DNA of 64,000 nucleotides from Hemileia vastatrix (taxonomy: Eukaryota; Basidiomycota; Pucciniomycetes; Pucciniales; Zaghouaniaceae), in NCBI GenBank assembly GCA_030280995.1, contig JASXTE010000015.1, positions 21,782,501 through 21,846,500 on the forward strand, given 5' to 3'. Numbering within the stretch: the stretch's first letter is position 1; each line of letters starts with the position of its first letter. The position numbers were made by a program, and so were the translations under genes. Under the pieces are notes generated by a model. The model made no database searches. It was not told the origin of the DNA and saw nothing but the letters and a program-made list of their open reading frames with translations. This document shows, piece by piece, positions 21,416 through 32,000 of the stretch.

Positions 21416-24400
21416 CACCACACAATATTTGGGGGGGACTTGCTAGCAAGTCCTCAACTTGAACTTAGATGGAACACAAATGGAACTCAGACTGAACCTA
21501 TAATGAACTGATACTGAACTTTACTTTGAACTGATATTGAGCTCTTAACCAAGGATGAAAGATACTGTGCTGAAATAATATTGAGAGTTTAATGAAAAAT
21601 TAATAGAAATAGAAATTTGGGGAGCTTAAGGATCTGATAAATCCACAGTATTTTTTAATAAAACACAATTTAATGCTAATTTTGAATCTAACTTTATCAG
21701 TAAAAAGACTGTAAATCATAGAACTTATTTCAAAATTGTTACCACTAAGATTTCTAATGAGTTAATTAGTTTTTTGAGAATAAATATAAAATTATATATG
21801 TGGCTCTTTTTTTTGAAAACTCCTTTTAGCCGAGAATTTGAAGCTTTGATTTTTAATTTTTACCCATATTACCTGATTTTATATTTCATGTATTTTTATA
21901 TTTTTTGTTCATTCAATATAATTATTTTCAATTTAATTGAGTTATCCAAAAAAAATATTGAACCATCAAATCTCTTATATTTTTACTTCTAGAATACTGT
22001 TTAACCACATATAACTAAATAAAAAAATTATGAATGTGTTTTCTCAATCTCTGACTAAATGAAGTACTCTAATAAATTCCTTATACTCAACACTAATATT
22101 TGAGAAATTATTTAATTATATGTCTGTAAAAAAGTATATCTCTTATCATAGTAGATTATAATCCAGCTTTTGAAATTTTCAAATGCAAATCAATCATTAA
22201 AATCAAATGGAAATTCATTTTTGAAATTTTATTTGTTCTGTTTATTCCTCAAGTACTAAGTAGTTTTGTAATCAGCATTTAGTTAACAAAATAAATATAT
22301 GATATTCCAGAACTTTTCATGATTTAATTCATTGAAATTCTATGAAAATATTGTCAGTTGGTGAGTGATCTCATGAGTTTAAATAATCAATCACTACTCA
22401 ATGAATTTTCCATATGAAAAAGTGAAATTCAAACTAGAAGTAAGATTTTGAAATAAACACAAGAAAAAAGCATAAAATTCTTTAAATTTAATATTAATGC
22501 TTAAGTGTGCTTCCATGCTATATGGTGTGATAATTGCTATGTCCACCTGCAAATAAGCACCATAAATTTTCGAAAGTGTTCTCATGTCAAAAAATGTAGT
22601 TCAGGTAAAATTTCAGGGTAAAATATTGTGCAAGAACTGAACTTAATAGGTAGAAGTGGTAATTTTTCATCATTATATTAGTTTCTCATTGAATAACTAC
22701 CATATGATAATTATTTTTTAAAAAAGACACAATAGGTATTTTGAGTTATACTCATATAAAAAAGCTAGTTTTAAAGGGATTATATTTTAATTAAAATAAA
22801 TAATGATGCATATTTTAAATGAATAGGCAGAATATTTCAATTCTAGTTTGTTGATGAAAAAATTAAGTAGAAAGCTTCAGGTTTGCTTTTGTATTCTTTG
22901 GAAAAAAGTTTTTTCCAGGATTAATTCACAACTGAACATTAACACATACTTCTTAAATAGAATATATGAGTTAACAATTTGTCAATCATTTATTAGAAAA
23001 ATGATATTCACACTGATAGGTAGAAATTATATTATTTTGCTATTCAATTTCTATTGATATTATATGTAAATAGAAGATTATATAAATCTTCTTGTAATTG
23101 GCCTTGTAACTACAAAATACTAGAATGAATATATTAAAAAAATGAATTTGGATAGAGAATATTTCAACTAATCAGTACACATTTAATACAGAAACTTAAG
23201 GTTAAACTTTGAGTTTTTACAACAGGATATATTTATTTGAAATTTATTTATTTAATTTTTTAAAAAAATACAATTTTTATCCTATGAGATTTCCCTTTAA
23301 TTTACACATGAAAATAAAGAAAAAAAAGGAAAGGCTTTGAAGGATCTATATAATTTGTACTTAAAATGAAAAAAAAAAAATTTTTGAGTTAGTATGAATC
23401 TAAAAAGAAGATATGATACCTTTTTTATATGTTAGATTTTTATTAAAATCATTTTTAGTTATCTTCTAAATCTTTAATGGAGAAAAAAGAATAATTTCAT
23501 AATATTAGAAAATCAACATCCAAATATTTGTAATAAAAAATTTCTCCAAAATGATTCATCATTTGTATTTGTTTCCAGAAATTTAAAGTATTTAATATAA
23601 ATCATTTTGATATAAGAATATACTTATGTTTACATCTAAAAATATTTGATAAAAAATTTAAAAAATTATAAATTTTCTTACAGTTTAACTTAGCTTGAAC
23701 AAAATTTTGAAACAGGATCTCATTGTGTGCTCAATATAAGTTCCACCAAAATTAAGATATATTATTTTTTTAAAATGTATATAGTCATTGAAATGAAAAA
23801 CCTTTAGTAAAAAATGACTCAAAATTTTTTTCTTTTATTTAATAGATTATAGAAAAGATATTGAGGAAGCTAAAATACTCATTTTATTAAATTTTTGGTT
23901 ATCATGACTAATTATTATTTCATTTACAGTAATCATAGAACATAAAATAAAGCAAAAGTTTTAGTATATATATCAATTTGTTTCATTTTAAATATTTATT
24001 TAAATTTTATTTTTGAATTTAAAAATATTATACATCTCACTAAAATTGTTCAGAATTAAATTAAAAGCTCTTTACATTCATCTTATAAAAGAAAAAAGTT
24101 CATTAGCTCCAAATTTTAATATAGGCTTTTTAACGTTTATTGAATTGTTTCAAAAGCTTACCCATTTTATTGGTTTTATATCTTATGTATATTCTTAATA
24201 AAATTCTGTAAAAGACTTTGTAAAAAATCAAAATAGTATTTAATTGCTAGTTTTTACACTGCTGTAGATCTTCAGTCTCAATGTTTGGTACTTATTAAAA
24301 ATATTGAATAAACTAATAGCTTGTATGTATTGAGGGGTACAAATAGAAATAAACCACTTTTACATGTTTTTTTTGATTGTGGAAAATGAGTGCTGAAATC

Positions 24401-26020
24401 AGACAGGGTGAACTCTGTTATTTGCCCAAAAGATAAAGTACACCTTCAGTTTTTTTCCACCTTGTTTTACATCCTTTTGAGCTCTATACATGCCTTTCTC
24501 TGCCTTTGTATTCCTTCTGACTTCATTCTCATATCTCTACTTTTCATAAACATTGCAAGGCAGTTAATTTAGTATTGAAATTTCATGAGTAAGTTTCCAT
24601 ACTCCTCAACTCTCTCCTCCCCTCCCCTTTTACTTTTCACCCCACCCCACTACTATTGCTTCCCTCCTCATCTATACTCCCCCCTTTCTCACTCCTCCCT
24701 ACCCTACCCCACCTCTTACACCTCCCACATCAATCTTTTCTTTCCACCCTTTAACCCACCAAGCCCTTTTTAAGATATTCTAAACCTCTTGATTCCAAAT
24801 CCAACCTTCCTTTTCCCTTTCCCAACCATTTAACCTTGAAAAAATCTTGATCCTTTTGATTCTCACCCAACCTCTTTTGCTTGTCCATTCACCCCTTTTT
24901 TTCCATATAGAGGAAGAAGGGTGAGAAGGAGATCAGTTAAAGGTATTCATATTGATATGAGATATATAAGGGGAGATAAGGGATTAAAAGGGGAGATATG
25001 TGTAACAAATTTATTTAGGTGAGGTGAGGTGGTAGGGAGAGGGGTGGAGAAGGGGGATACAAGGGGTGGTGAGGGGAGAGGACTGGGGAGAGTGGCACTA
25101 AACTTAAAAGAATGAGAGAATGTGTGAGGGGAACCATATGTGAAACAAAAAAGAGAGAGGGAAGTATTAGGAAGGACAATTTTTAAAGAGAATAAATTTA
25201 TACATATATAATAAATTTTAGAGAATTGAAAATGAAATGGCACAAAACAAAAAAAAACTTGTAACTATTGTGCAAAACATTTTAGTCATATATTTTGTTC
25301 TTGTTGAAACTTGATACTTATTTTTTTTCTAAAATGAAGTAAATGGTAAAATATTTTTTTTAAAAAATAGTGACAATAAAATATTTTTAAATCTAAAATT
25401 ATGGTATAAATATTAATTTTTTGGATTGTACTATTAACTAAATTATTTTTACCATCAATTTTGAACTTTATGTGGCTTCTAGAAATACTTTAAAGCTTGA
25501 GAAATACTTAAGAATATATACTCGTAAAATGAGAGAAAATATTTAATTCAGGAAATTTTTACTAATAAAATTTTGATGAAAAGTATCATTTTAATAATTT
25601 TTTTTCTTGAATGACTTTTTATAGTATTGGGAGATTCCTTTATAAATTGATTAGTGAAAAATCTTTTCAAAGCATGCAAAAGGGACTTAGTATAATTTAT
25701 ACATCAATTTTTATATTTTTAAAGAAGAAAAAACATGATTTTTCAAAATCTTATGGATGTGCCCAATTTTTTTTGGTAGTGGGGTTCACTTACTTCAATA
25801 TTCCTACAAAAATTCTAGTAAGTCAAGTGTCAAGATTTGTTTTTCTATTGATCAACTGTGCTTCAATAAATGTTTGCATTAATTTCAAGTTGTGTTGAAA
25901 TTAAAATCAATATTTCCTCATGATTGTTTCAACACCACCTCAATGTGTGCTCAATTAGATATGAATTCGGGTTCAAGGTTGTAGACTTGCTAGTAAGTCT
26001 ACCTCCCATATTGCGTAGTG
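21416..26020. mobile_element. D2: 4.6-kb CACTA-like element without transposase
   Basis: The left end is CACCACACAATATTTGGGGG and the right end reads ATATTGCGTAGTG, i.e. CACTACGCAATAT on the minus strand. ATA flanks both sides (21413-21415 and 26021-26023), and A3 RT sequence resumes across it. The left palindrome is GGACTTGCTAGCAAGTCC (21436-21453). The right one (25981-26002) has changed G/C to A/T on both arms of its outer part. A pyrimidine-rich arm (24586-24800) faces a purine-rich arm (24905-25170). I find no transposase-like ORF in the AT-rich interior, so it is non-autonomous or gutted. Confidence 0.8.
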
Positions 26021-26023
26021 ATA

Positions 26024-26540
26024 CACATATGCCTAAAATCCCTCTGAATTCAGTTGTATTCTTGGGTCTTGGCCAGGACTGTATTTTATTCACCTTCTTC
26101 TTTGACATAATCCTTCCCTCTCTATATAACACATGACCTAAAATCTCCAAAGCTGGTACACAACAAGAATATTTGGAGCCTGAAATAGTTAACCCAGCTT
26201 CTTCAATCCTAAACAAAATTCTCTATAAAATGACTGCATATTCCCAGATAAATTTTTGTATCCCTGGATTCTCCTTCAACACTTAATTGTCAAATTTGGT
26301 TGAAGAGCCTTTAATTCTACCATCATAAATAAAGACTCCATAATATTGAAAAATTTCATCTTGAAGAATCCAAGACATCTGATCCATATTTAAAGCAACT
26401 GAGTTTTTTGCTTTCTGAAGTAATCTTGTTAATTGTAATTGACCAAGTGGAGTTTCAAAAGTTGTGAGAGGCCTTGATTCAGGATTTAACTCTCTCTCAT
26501 CATATCCCCTCATAATAATACCTAAAGCCTAACACACTCT
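26024..26540 (-). pseudogene. A3 reverse transcriptase, middle part
   Basis: Blocks RPLTTFETPLGQLQLTRL and WILQDEIFQYYGVF (26283-26513), then LEILGHVLYREGRIMSKKK and RPKNTTEFRGILG (about 26030-26216), are RT palm and thumb motifs. The catalytic box is degraded (VFIYDG in place of a xxDD motif). B3 cuts it at 26545 and D2 at 26021. The N-terminal RT part is at 35727-36132. Confidence 0.75.
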
Positions 26541-26953
26541 ATAAGTGTCAGCCAGGCTATTCCAGGAGTCCAGTAAATGATATATAAATTATAAAACCCT
26601 AAAAAGTGGGTAAGACTTGTATTTAATGAATATAACTTAATATTTTATTGCATAATGAAATTATATAAGAATTTTATTATATACAAGTGTTACATTAAAT
26701 TTATTGGTTATATATATTTTTATATATACAATTAAATTGAGCATAATATAATATATTCTACAAATAATGGCGCATTTTTATGTATTTAATAATTATAAAT
26801 TTATATTTAATTAATTAAAAAACATATATTATAATTACAAGTGTAAATTTGATTTATAATATATTTAAATTAATTACTTAAATTTATATATTAAATAATA
26901 CCTCTCATATGATACTAAACAATAATTAAGGACGCTTCTTTTGACCCTTAATT

Positions 26954-27424
26954 GTGTTAGAAAAAACAAATAAATTAATTTGGACTAAATTGAGATTAAT
27001 TGCTTGTTTTGTTGCGTCAAATTATTTTTTGTTTCACTCAAAATATCCTTTAATCAGAATGTACCATCTGTTGGGAATTATATTTCTCATAGTTCCTATG
27101 TTTCCAATCTTGTTTAGTTATTCACTATTGTCACTTACTGATTTGGGAATTAATGGCGGGGAAATTGGATTCTTAATTGGGCTTTTAATTATTTGTTTCA
27201 TGTTTTTCTCTATATTGTTATGTTTCATTTACTCTTTTGATATGTTTGTTTTATTCCATTCTAATCATTGTATTTACAAATATAGTAGCGCTTCAGAGGA
27301 CCCATTGCCTATAAAAGGGCCTTGGATAATCCCCTGTAGCCTTATCACTTATTACACACTCAACAATTTAAAGATAAATTTATTACGATTATTATTATTT
27401 TTATTAGTATTAAATTCTAATTAA
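26954..27424 (+). other. Hydrophobic ORF inside the B3 LTR
   Basis: The stretch is open from a GTG (first ATG at 27059) and encodes several hydrophobic segments (GIIFLIVPMFPILFSY, GFLIGLLIICFMFFSILLCF, LLRLLLFLLVL) that would span membranes. It recurs in all four LTR copies of B3 and B5; in B4 a different 102-codon hydrophobic ORF occupies the same place. It spans the TATA box, so the element's own promoter would not transcribe it whole from the 5' LTR. T-rich DNA also favours hydrophobic codons, so it may be fortuitous. Confidence 0.3.
27310..27317 (+). promoter_or_regulatory. B3 LTR TATA box
   Basis: TATAAAAG follows CCCATTGCC. The same box is at 40502-40509 in B4 (GCCTATAAAAGG), so position and flanks are conserved between two LTR families that otherwise differ. 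Transcription should start a few tens of bases downstream. Confidence 0.6.
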
Positions 27425-27687
27425 AAATTCTAAATAACAATTTAAAGGTTGCCTTAAGTCTGATAGTAATTATATTGTTTGCCGCGCAGAACTCTTACTT
27501 AAATAATAATAATATTTATAAAACCAATTTGTTGTCACCTCTCAGATCACTCATCGTTGCCTTCTCTCAAATAAATTAAATAATTTTAATTGTTTTTATT
27601 TCTTTTACTTCTAAAACTATTACCTCCTTCTTGTCCTCCTCTCTTTTCTTCCCTCTTCTCTTATATCTTCTAGACGACTGACCGACA

Positions 27688-27810
27688 ACTGAGGGCTTTT
27701 CCAAACGACGACGACGATCGAGCCTGGCGACGAACGACAAAACGCACGGACCACCTAGCAAAACGAAACTTTTTCCGCGACTGTGTTTCGAACTTGGGTT
27801 CGACATCTTA
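27688..27810 (+). promoter_or_regulatory. B3 CpG-rich leader start; no canonical primer-binding site
   Basis: Directly after the LTR comes ACTGAGGGCTTTTCCAAACG, which matches the B4 leader start but does not begin with TGG. The next 100 bases are dense in CpG (GACGACGACGATCG, GGCGACGAACG), in contrast to the CpG-poor surroundings. B4 (40791-40990) is similar. Confidence 0.5.
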
Positions 27811-27987
27811 GGTTTATATAATATTAATTTTTATATTATTTTGAAGTGATTTTTCGATCACTATAGTAAGTTCACCTTTGCGCCTCTCACTCATATTACT
27901 ATATTTTTATTGCAATAACAGTGATTGTGGCTTAATTGCTGATTCACTGAGTGTAAGTGTTCAATTTTAAAAAAAATTTTTTTTTTC

Positions 27988-28200
27988 CTAGTTGACCATT
28001 ATAGAGTGTTAAATCCTCTTAGTCCTAGAAGAATTGACATTATTATTAATACAAATTGAATTATTAATTTAATTTTTTTTTATTATTAATTATTGTTAAT
28101 TTTGGTTGACTTAAAAGTACATTGTGCTTAGTCCCAATATATTGCCATATTTAATATTGGTAATTAATTGGTTGAATTAACTTACTTGTTATTCCCAATT
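27988..28200 (+). promoter_or_regulatory. B3 leader: three UU-bulge hairpins
   Basis: 27988-28028 pairs CTAG-(TT)-GAC with GTC-CTAG. 28102-28137 pairs TTGG-(TT)-GAC with GTC-CCAA. 28166-28200 pairs AATTGG-(TT)-GAA with TTC-CCAATT. Both stem halves change together while the TT bulge stays. Likely an RNA structure (packaging, translation or splicing control); the function is inferred only. Confidence 0.7.
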
Positions 28201-28382
28201 TAAACTTGCAGTTCATTTTTTTTAAAAAAAATAATTTTTTAATTATTACTTTATATTGAAAGTTATTTTTTCTATAATTTAATTAATTAAAAAATTTTTT
28301 TTTATTAATTGGAGCAATTATTGACTAACTTTGATTATTTTTTTTATAAAGTACAAAGTAAAATATAAATCTTCCCACTAGT

Positions 28383-29064
28383 ATGTCCAACAATTTGGCA
28401 GAAAAAATGGATAACATGCAAGTGGATGAGATAGAAATTGACTATGATGCTGACACTGTAAGTTCTTCTAAAGTTGGTCATAAAAAATCTTATGCTAACA
28501 CAAAAAATTCACATACTGCAGGATGTGGAAATGACAGGAAATGCAAACAAACCAAACCCCCTTCCCCCAGTACCACAGAAGGAAGTAAAGCCTCTAGTGC
28601 CTCAAGAAGGTCTTCAAAAAGGCTTCAAAATAAAAAAGCTTCCTCTGCCACAACAAATCAGCAACCTATCCAGTCATATAAAAGAGTTGAAGACAGAAAA
28701 TATGACGTACAAAGCAAAGGTAGACACATTGTGGGATCAGGTCCAAGAACTCAGGAACCAGATTCAGGCCCAGGCCCCTCCTCAATTGCCTCCCAATCAG
28801 CTTCAATTTCAGGCTCAACCTTCACAGCCACCCAGCTCAACCATCCAAAATCCAAATACTATGGAAGTAGAGCAATGGAAATGGGATTATCTAATGAGTC
28901 ACTACCAACAGAATGTGCAACACCCTCCTCATCATCAGCCTGGCCCATCCAGAACACCCAATTTCCATCCACCTCCTCATCCCTACCAACAAAGCAGGAG
29001 AAAGAAGGCCCAAGCACAATCCCAAACCCAGTCCCAGGGGAAGTTTCCTCCTCTGCCATGGTAA
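28383..29064 (+). CDS. B3 ORF-X: spliced coiled-coil protein overlapping the gag-pol frame
   Basis: Exon 1 is 28383-28457 (25 codons, acidic, ending DYDADT). The intron is 28458-28521 (64 nt, GTAAGT, branch-like GCTAACA, ending CTGCAG). Exon 2 is 28522-29064, beginning GAT GTG GAA ATG, for 205 residues in all. Exon 2 has a Pro-rich start, GFKIKKLPL, a coiled coil (SSHIKELKTENMTYKAKV), a Gln/Pro-rich middle, EQWKWDYL, GPSR, PPPHPYQ, a basic SRRKK tail and a final Trp. The same intron position, D-V/I-E junction and C-terminal motifs recur in B1, B2 and B4. I recognise no known family. It could be a nucleic-acid-binding particle protein or a regulator. Confidence 0.75.
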
Positions 29065-32000
29065 GTAATTTGGTTGATTGTCACTTGGGTATGTTTTCTA
29101 ATAAATCTTCTTCTGCAGGTAATATTATTGAACATGGTGAAAGAACAGTTAAACCTGTTAAAAGACAGCTTCCTGTAACTAGTAGCCCTATTGATGTAAT
29201 TAGCAAATTGTCATTTGATGAACCTTTACATTTAACTTCTACATCTTTAATTAATCCTTCTCTTGCAATTAAAAATGATTCTGTTCCCCCTGAAATCTAT
29301 ACCTTAATTGAAAAAACTTCTGAGGAAATATTGAAAGATACCCTTGATTTTAATATTGTGAAAGACAAACATGTGAGAGATGTGTTAATCCATGAAAATG
29401 ATAGATTAAATAATTTACACTTGCAATGTAAAGTGAGTTCTTCTGTACAAGATACAGCTTATTTAAAAATCAAAGAAACCTTGAATATTGTTCTTAGTCA
29501 ACAAAAACAAATAAGAAGTGACCATAGAGCTATCTCAGATAGAAATATCAGTCTACATAAGACCTTGAGTGAATTGAAACCCCTTATTGAGGAAAATTAT
29601 TCATTCAAAAATGAAATAAAATCTCTGCAAAATGAGTTTAAGAAGCTAAAAAATGATTTCCATGCACTAAGTACCAAGCACTCAGTTTCTGAGGACAGAA
29701 ATGTTCTATCTCTTGCAAAAGTAAATGACCAGATGTCTGAAATTCCAAGAATAAGAAACTATGTGTCTGACCTACAGGAAAAGTTTTCAACCTTAACCAT
29801 CAATAATGAATTAAATGAGATTTCTGCAAATAAGCTGCATAAAAATAAAGGGAAAAAACCTGAACAAAGTTCATCCTTTCTTCCTCATATTTCAACCATT
29901 AAACAAACTGACAATGAGTCTGTAAAATCTTTTGCTACTAGCAAAAAATCTTGTGATGGTCATGCACCAGCTGTTTCTGTAAATAATGAAATTTCTGAAC
30001 ACCTGGCTAAACTTCAGGAATTATTACTAATGAATAATTCAAACCAAAAAGTGGACCATCCCAGTAGTCAGAAAAATTGGCCTAAGTTAGACCAATATCC
30101 TACCTTTGATGGTGATTCTTCCTCTGATTGGCAACACTTTATCCAGAGAATTGATAATTTAAAGAGATCTTATAAACTACCTGATGAGGAAATTGTTTCT
30201 AAGCTAATTTCTTTATTTTCCAATGTAGCCTTGATGTGGTATGAATCTGTCCTCTTAGATAACAATCATTATACATGGAATGATTGGAAATCCTTGATTG
30301 AGAATCAGTTTGGTGGTTCAAAATTCAGGTTAGCTCAGCAAAGACTGTATGAGAATACTAGATATGTATCCTCCTCTGTTGAAAAGCCCATTGTTTTTCT
30401 GATGAAAATAACTAAAATCCTTAGAGAAATTGATCCAAAGATGGATTATGATATTTGGAGAGATAAAATCTTGTATAAATTACCAAATTCTCTTAGGGAT
30501 TTGATTGTTGCTAGAACTGAGCATGTAAGGGAAAATTCTTCTTTCATTAATATCTGTAATGAAGTACTACTCAACCATAGATATGAACCAAAGAATTACC
30601 TTAGTAAATCTTATAATGATCAGAATAAACCTTCTATAAAGCTCCCAGAAAAATCTGGTAAACCCTCTGCCCCAGTTGCACCTAAAAAATATGCAACAAA
30701 TACTTGTTATAAGTGTAACAAACCGTGGCAGAAGGGTCATGTTTGTGACAAGAAAATTCATCTTGTTGAACAAAATGAAGACACTGATGAAATTGAACTT
30801 GATGTCAATAATTCTTCCAGTGACTGTGAAAGTAATATCTCCTATGACAATGAATCTGTTAAAGATGTTTTAATGTTGGAACATGATGTCCATTATTTAA
30901 ATAATATATCTGAAGATTGTGTATTGAATTTATCTTCAGTAGAAAATGCTGAGATAATTAAAGATATTACTAACAATTCTATTCCTATATCCCCTTTAAA
31001 GGCACCTGTTATCATTAATGGTAAAAATGTTGATGTAGTTCTTGATTCTGGTGCTGGAGGAAGTGTAGTATCTGAAAAAGCTTTGGCTTCAGTGGATAAG
31101 GAATATTTGAGTAAATTATTGCCTATAACTTCTGAAAAATGGAGAGGGTATGGTTCTACCTTATTTCCTATTGGCAAATACAAAACCTCTGTATTCTTCA
31201 AATATAATGGTGGTTTTGTCAGAGCTATTTGTGAGTTTGTTGTCATGAAAAATGATAATTTGAGCAATTGGTTTATTATGGGAAATGATATTTTAACCAT
31301 GTTTGGTGTGAAACTGGACCCAGCAAATAATTGCTTTACCTTAGGAATGAATGGGAAAAGAAAATTCAAAATTTCTTCTCCTAAACCTTCTGGGCATTTG
31401 TTGAAATCTTGTAACTCACTGACCCAATGTAAAGGTAGAACAACAACTGAAATGGATGATTTATTACATGAAATAAATACCGCTTCTTTTGGTGATCATT
31501 TGACTAATGAACAAAAGGATTCTATTGTTGCCTCTATTACCTCTTTCCCTATGGCTTTTGCTCATGGTTCTCATGTCTTGGGAATTGTTCAGGAAGAAAT
31601 GAAAATTACCTTATCCTGTAATTTGAGTGATATTCCTCCTTCCCTTAAGAAAAAACCATATCCTGCTTCTCCATCAAAAAGAAAAGATATTGAAGATAAT
31701 ATTGAAACATTATTGAAAATGAATATCATTGAGAAAGTGAATGTCACCCCCAAATATTGTGTCATCTCCCCAGTCTTGATTTCATATGAAAAAGATAAAG
31801 CTAGATTATGTGGAGATTACAGAGCTTTAAATACTTATACTGTTGATGATATTTATCCTTTACCCAGAATTAATTCAATACATGCTACCTTGCAAGGTGC
31901 AAAATTTATTAGTTGTCTGGATGGTAATAAAGGTTATCATCAAGTTCCAGTTGAGAAAAATTCTCAAAATTTTTTGCTTATTGCTACTCATATGGGAATA

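Larger units (their letters stand above)
26546..27687 (+). repeat. B3 5' LTR (1142 bp)
   Basis: It runs from TGTCAGCCAGGC to GACTGACCGACA. The 3' LTR is 34585-35726, the same length, with four differences seen by eye. The element is flanked by ATAAG at 26541-26545 and 35727-35731, a perfect 5-bp TSD. A 157-codon open stretch (26954-27424) lies inside it. Confidence 0.95.

Noticed and set aside
24390..24773. Small ORFs in D2 as a transposase remnant
   Set aside because: They are low-complexity translations of the pyrimidine-rich arm without any DDE or zinc-finger motif.
28383..29057. Unspliced long frame as the normal N-terminus of Gag-Pol
   Set aside because: It is open in B1, B3 and B5 but poorly conserved, has a stop in B4 and is dead in B2. 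The ATG at 29058 has better context and conservation. I keep it only as a possible alternative form.
29061..29118. Possible second intron (GTAAGT to CTGCAG) at the end of ORF-X
   Set aside because: Removing it rebuilds TGG TAA and does not join any open frame. The sequence inside reads as conserved Gag-Pol start (MVSPSI- and PFLV-like in B1 and B4), so it is more likely coding.
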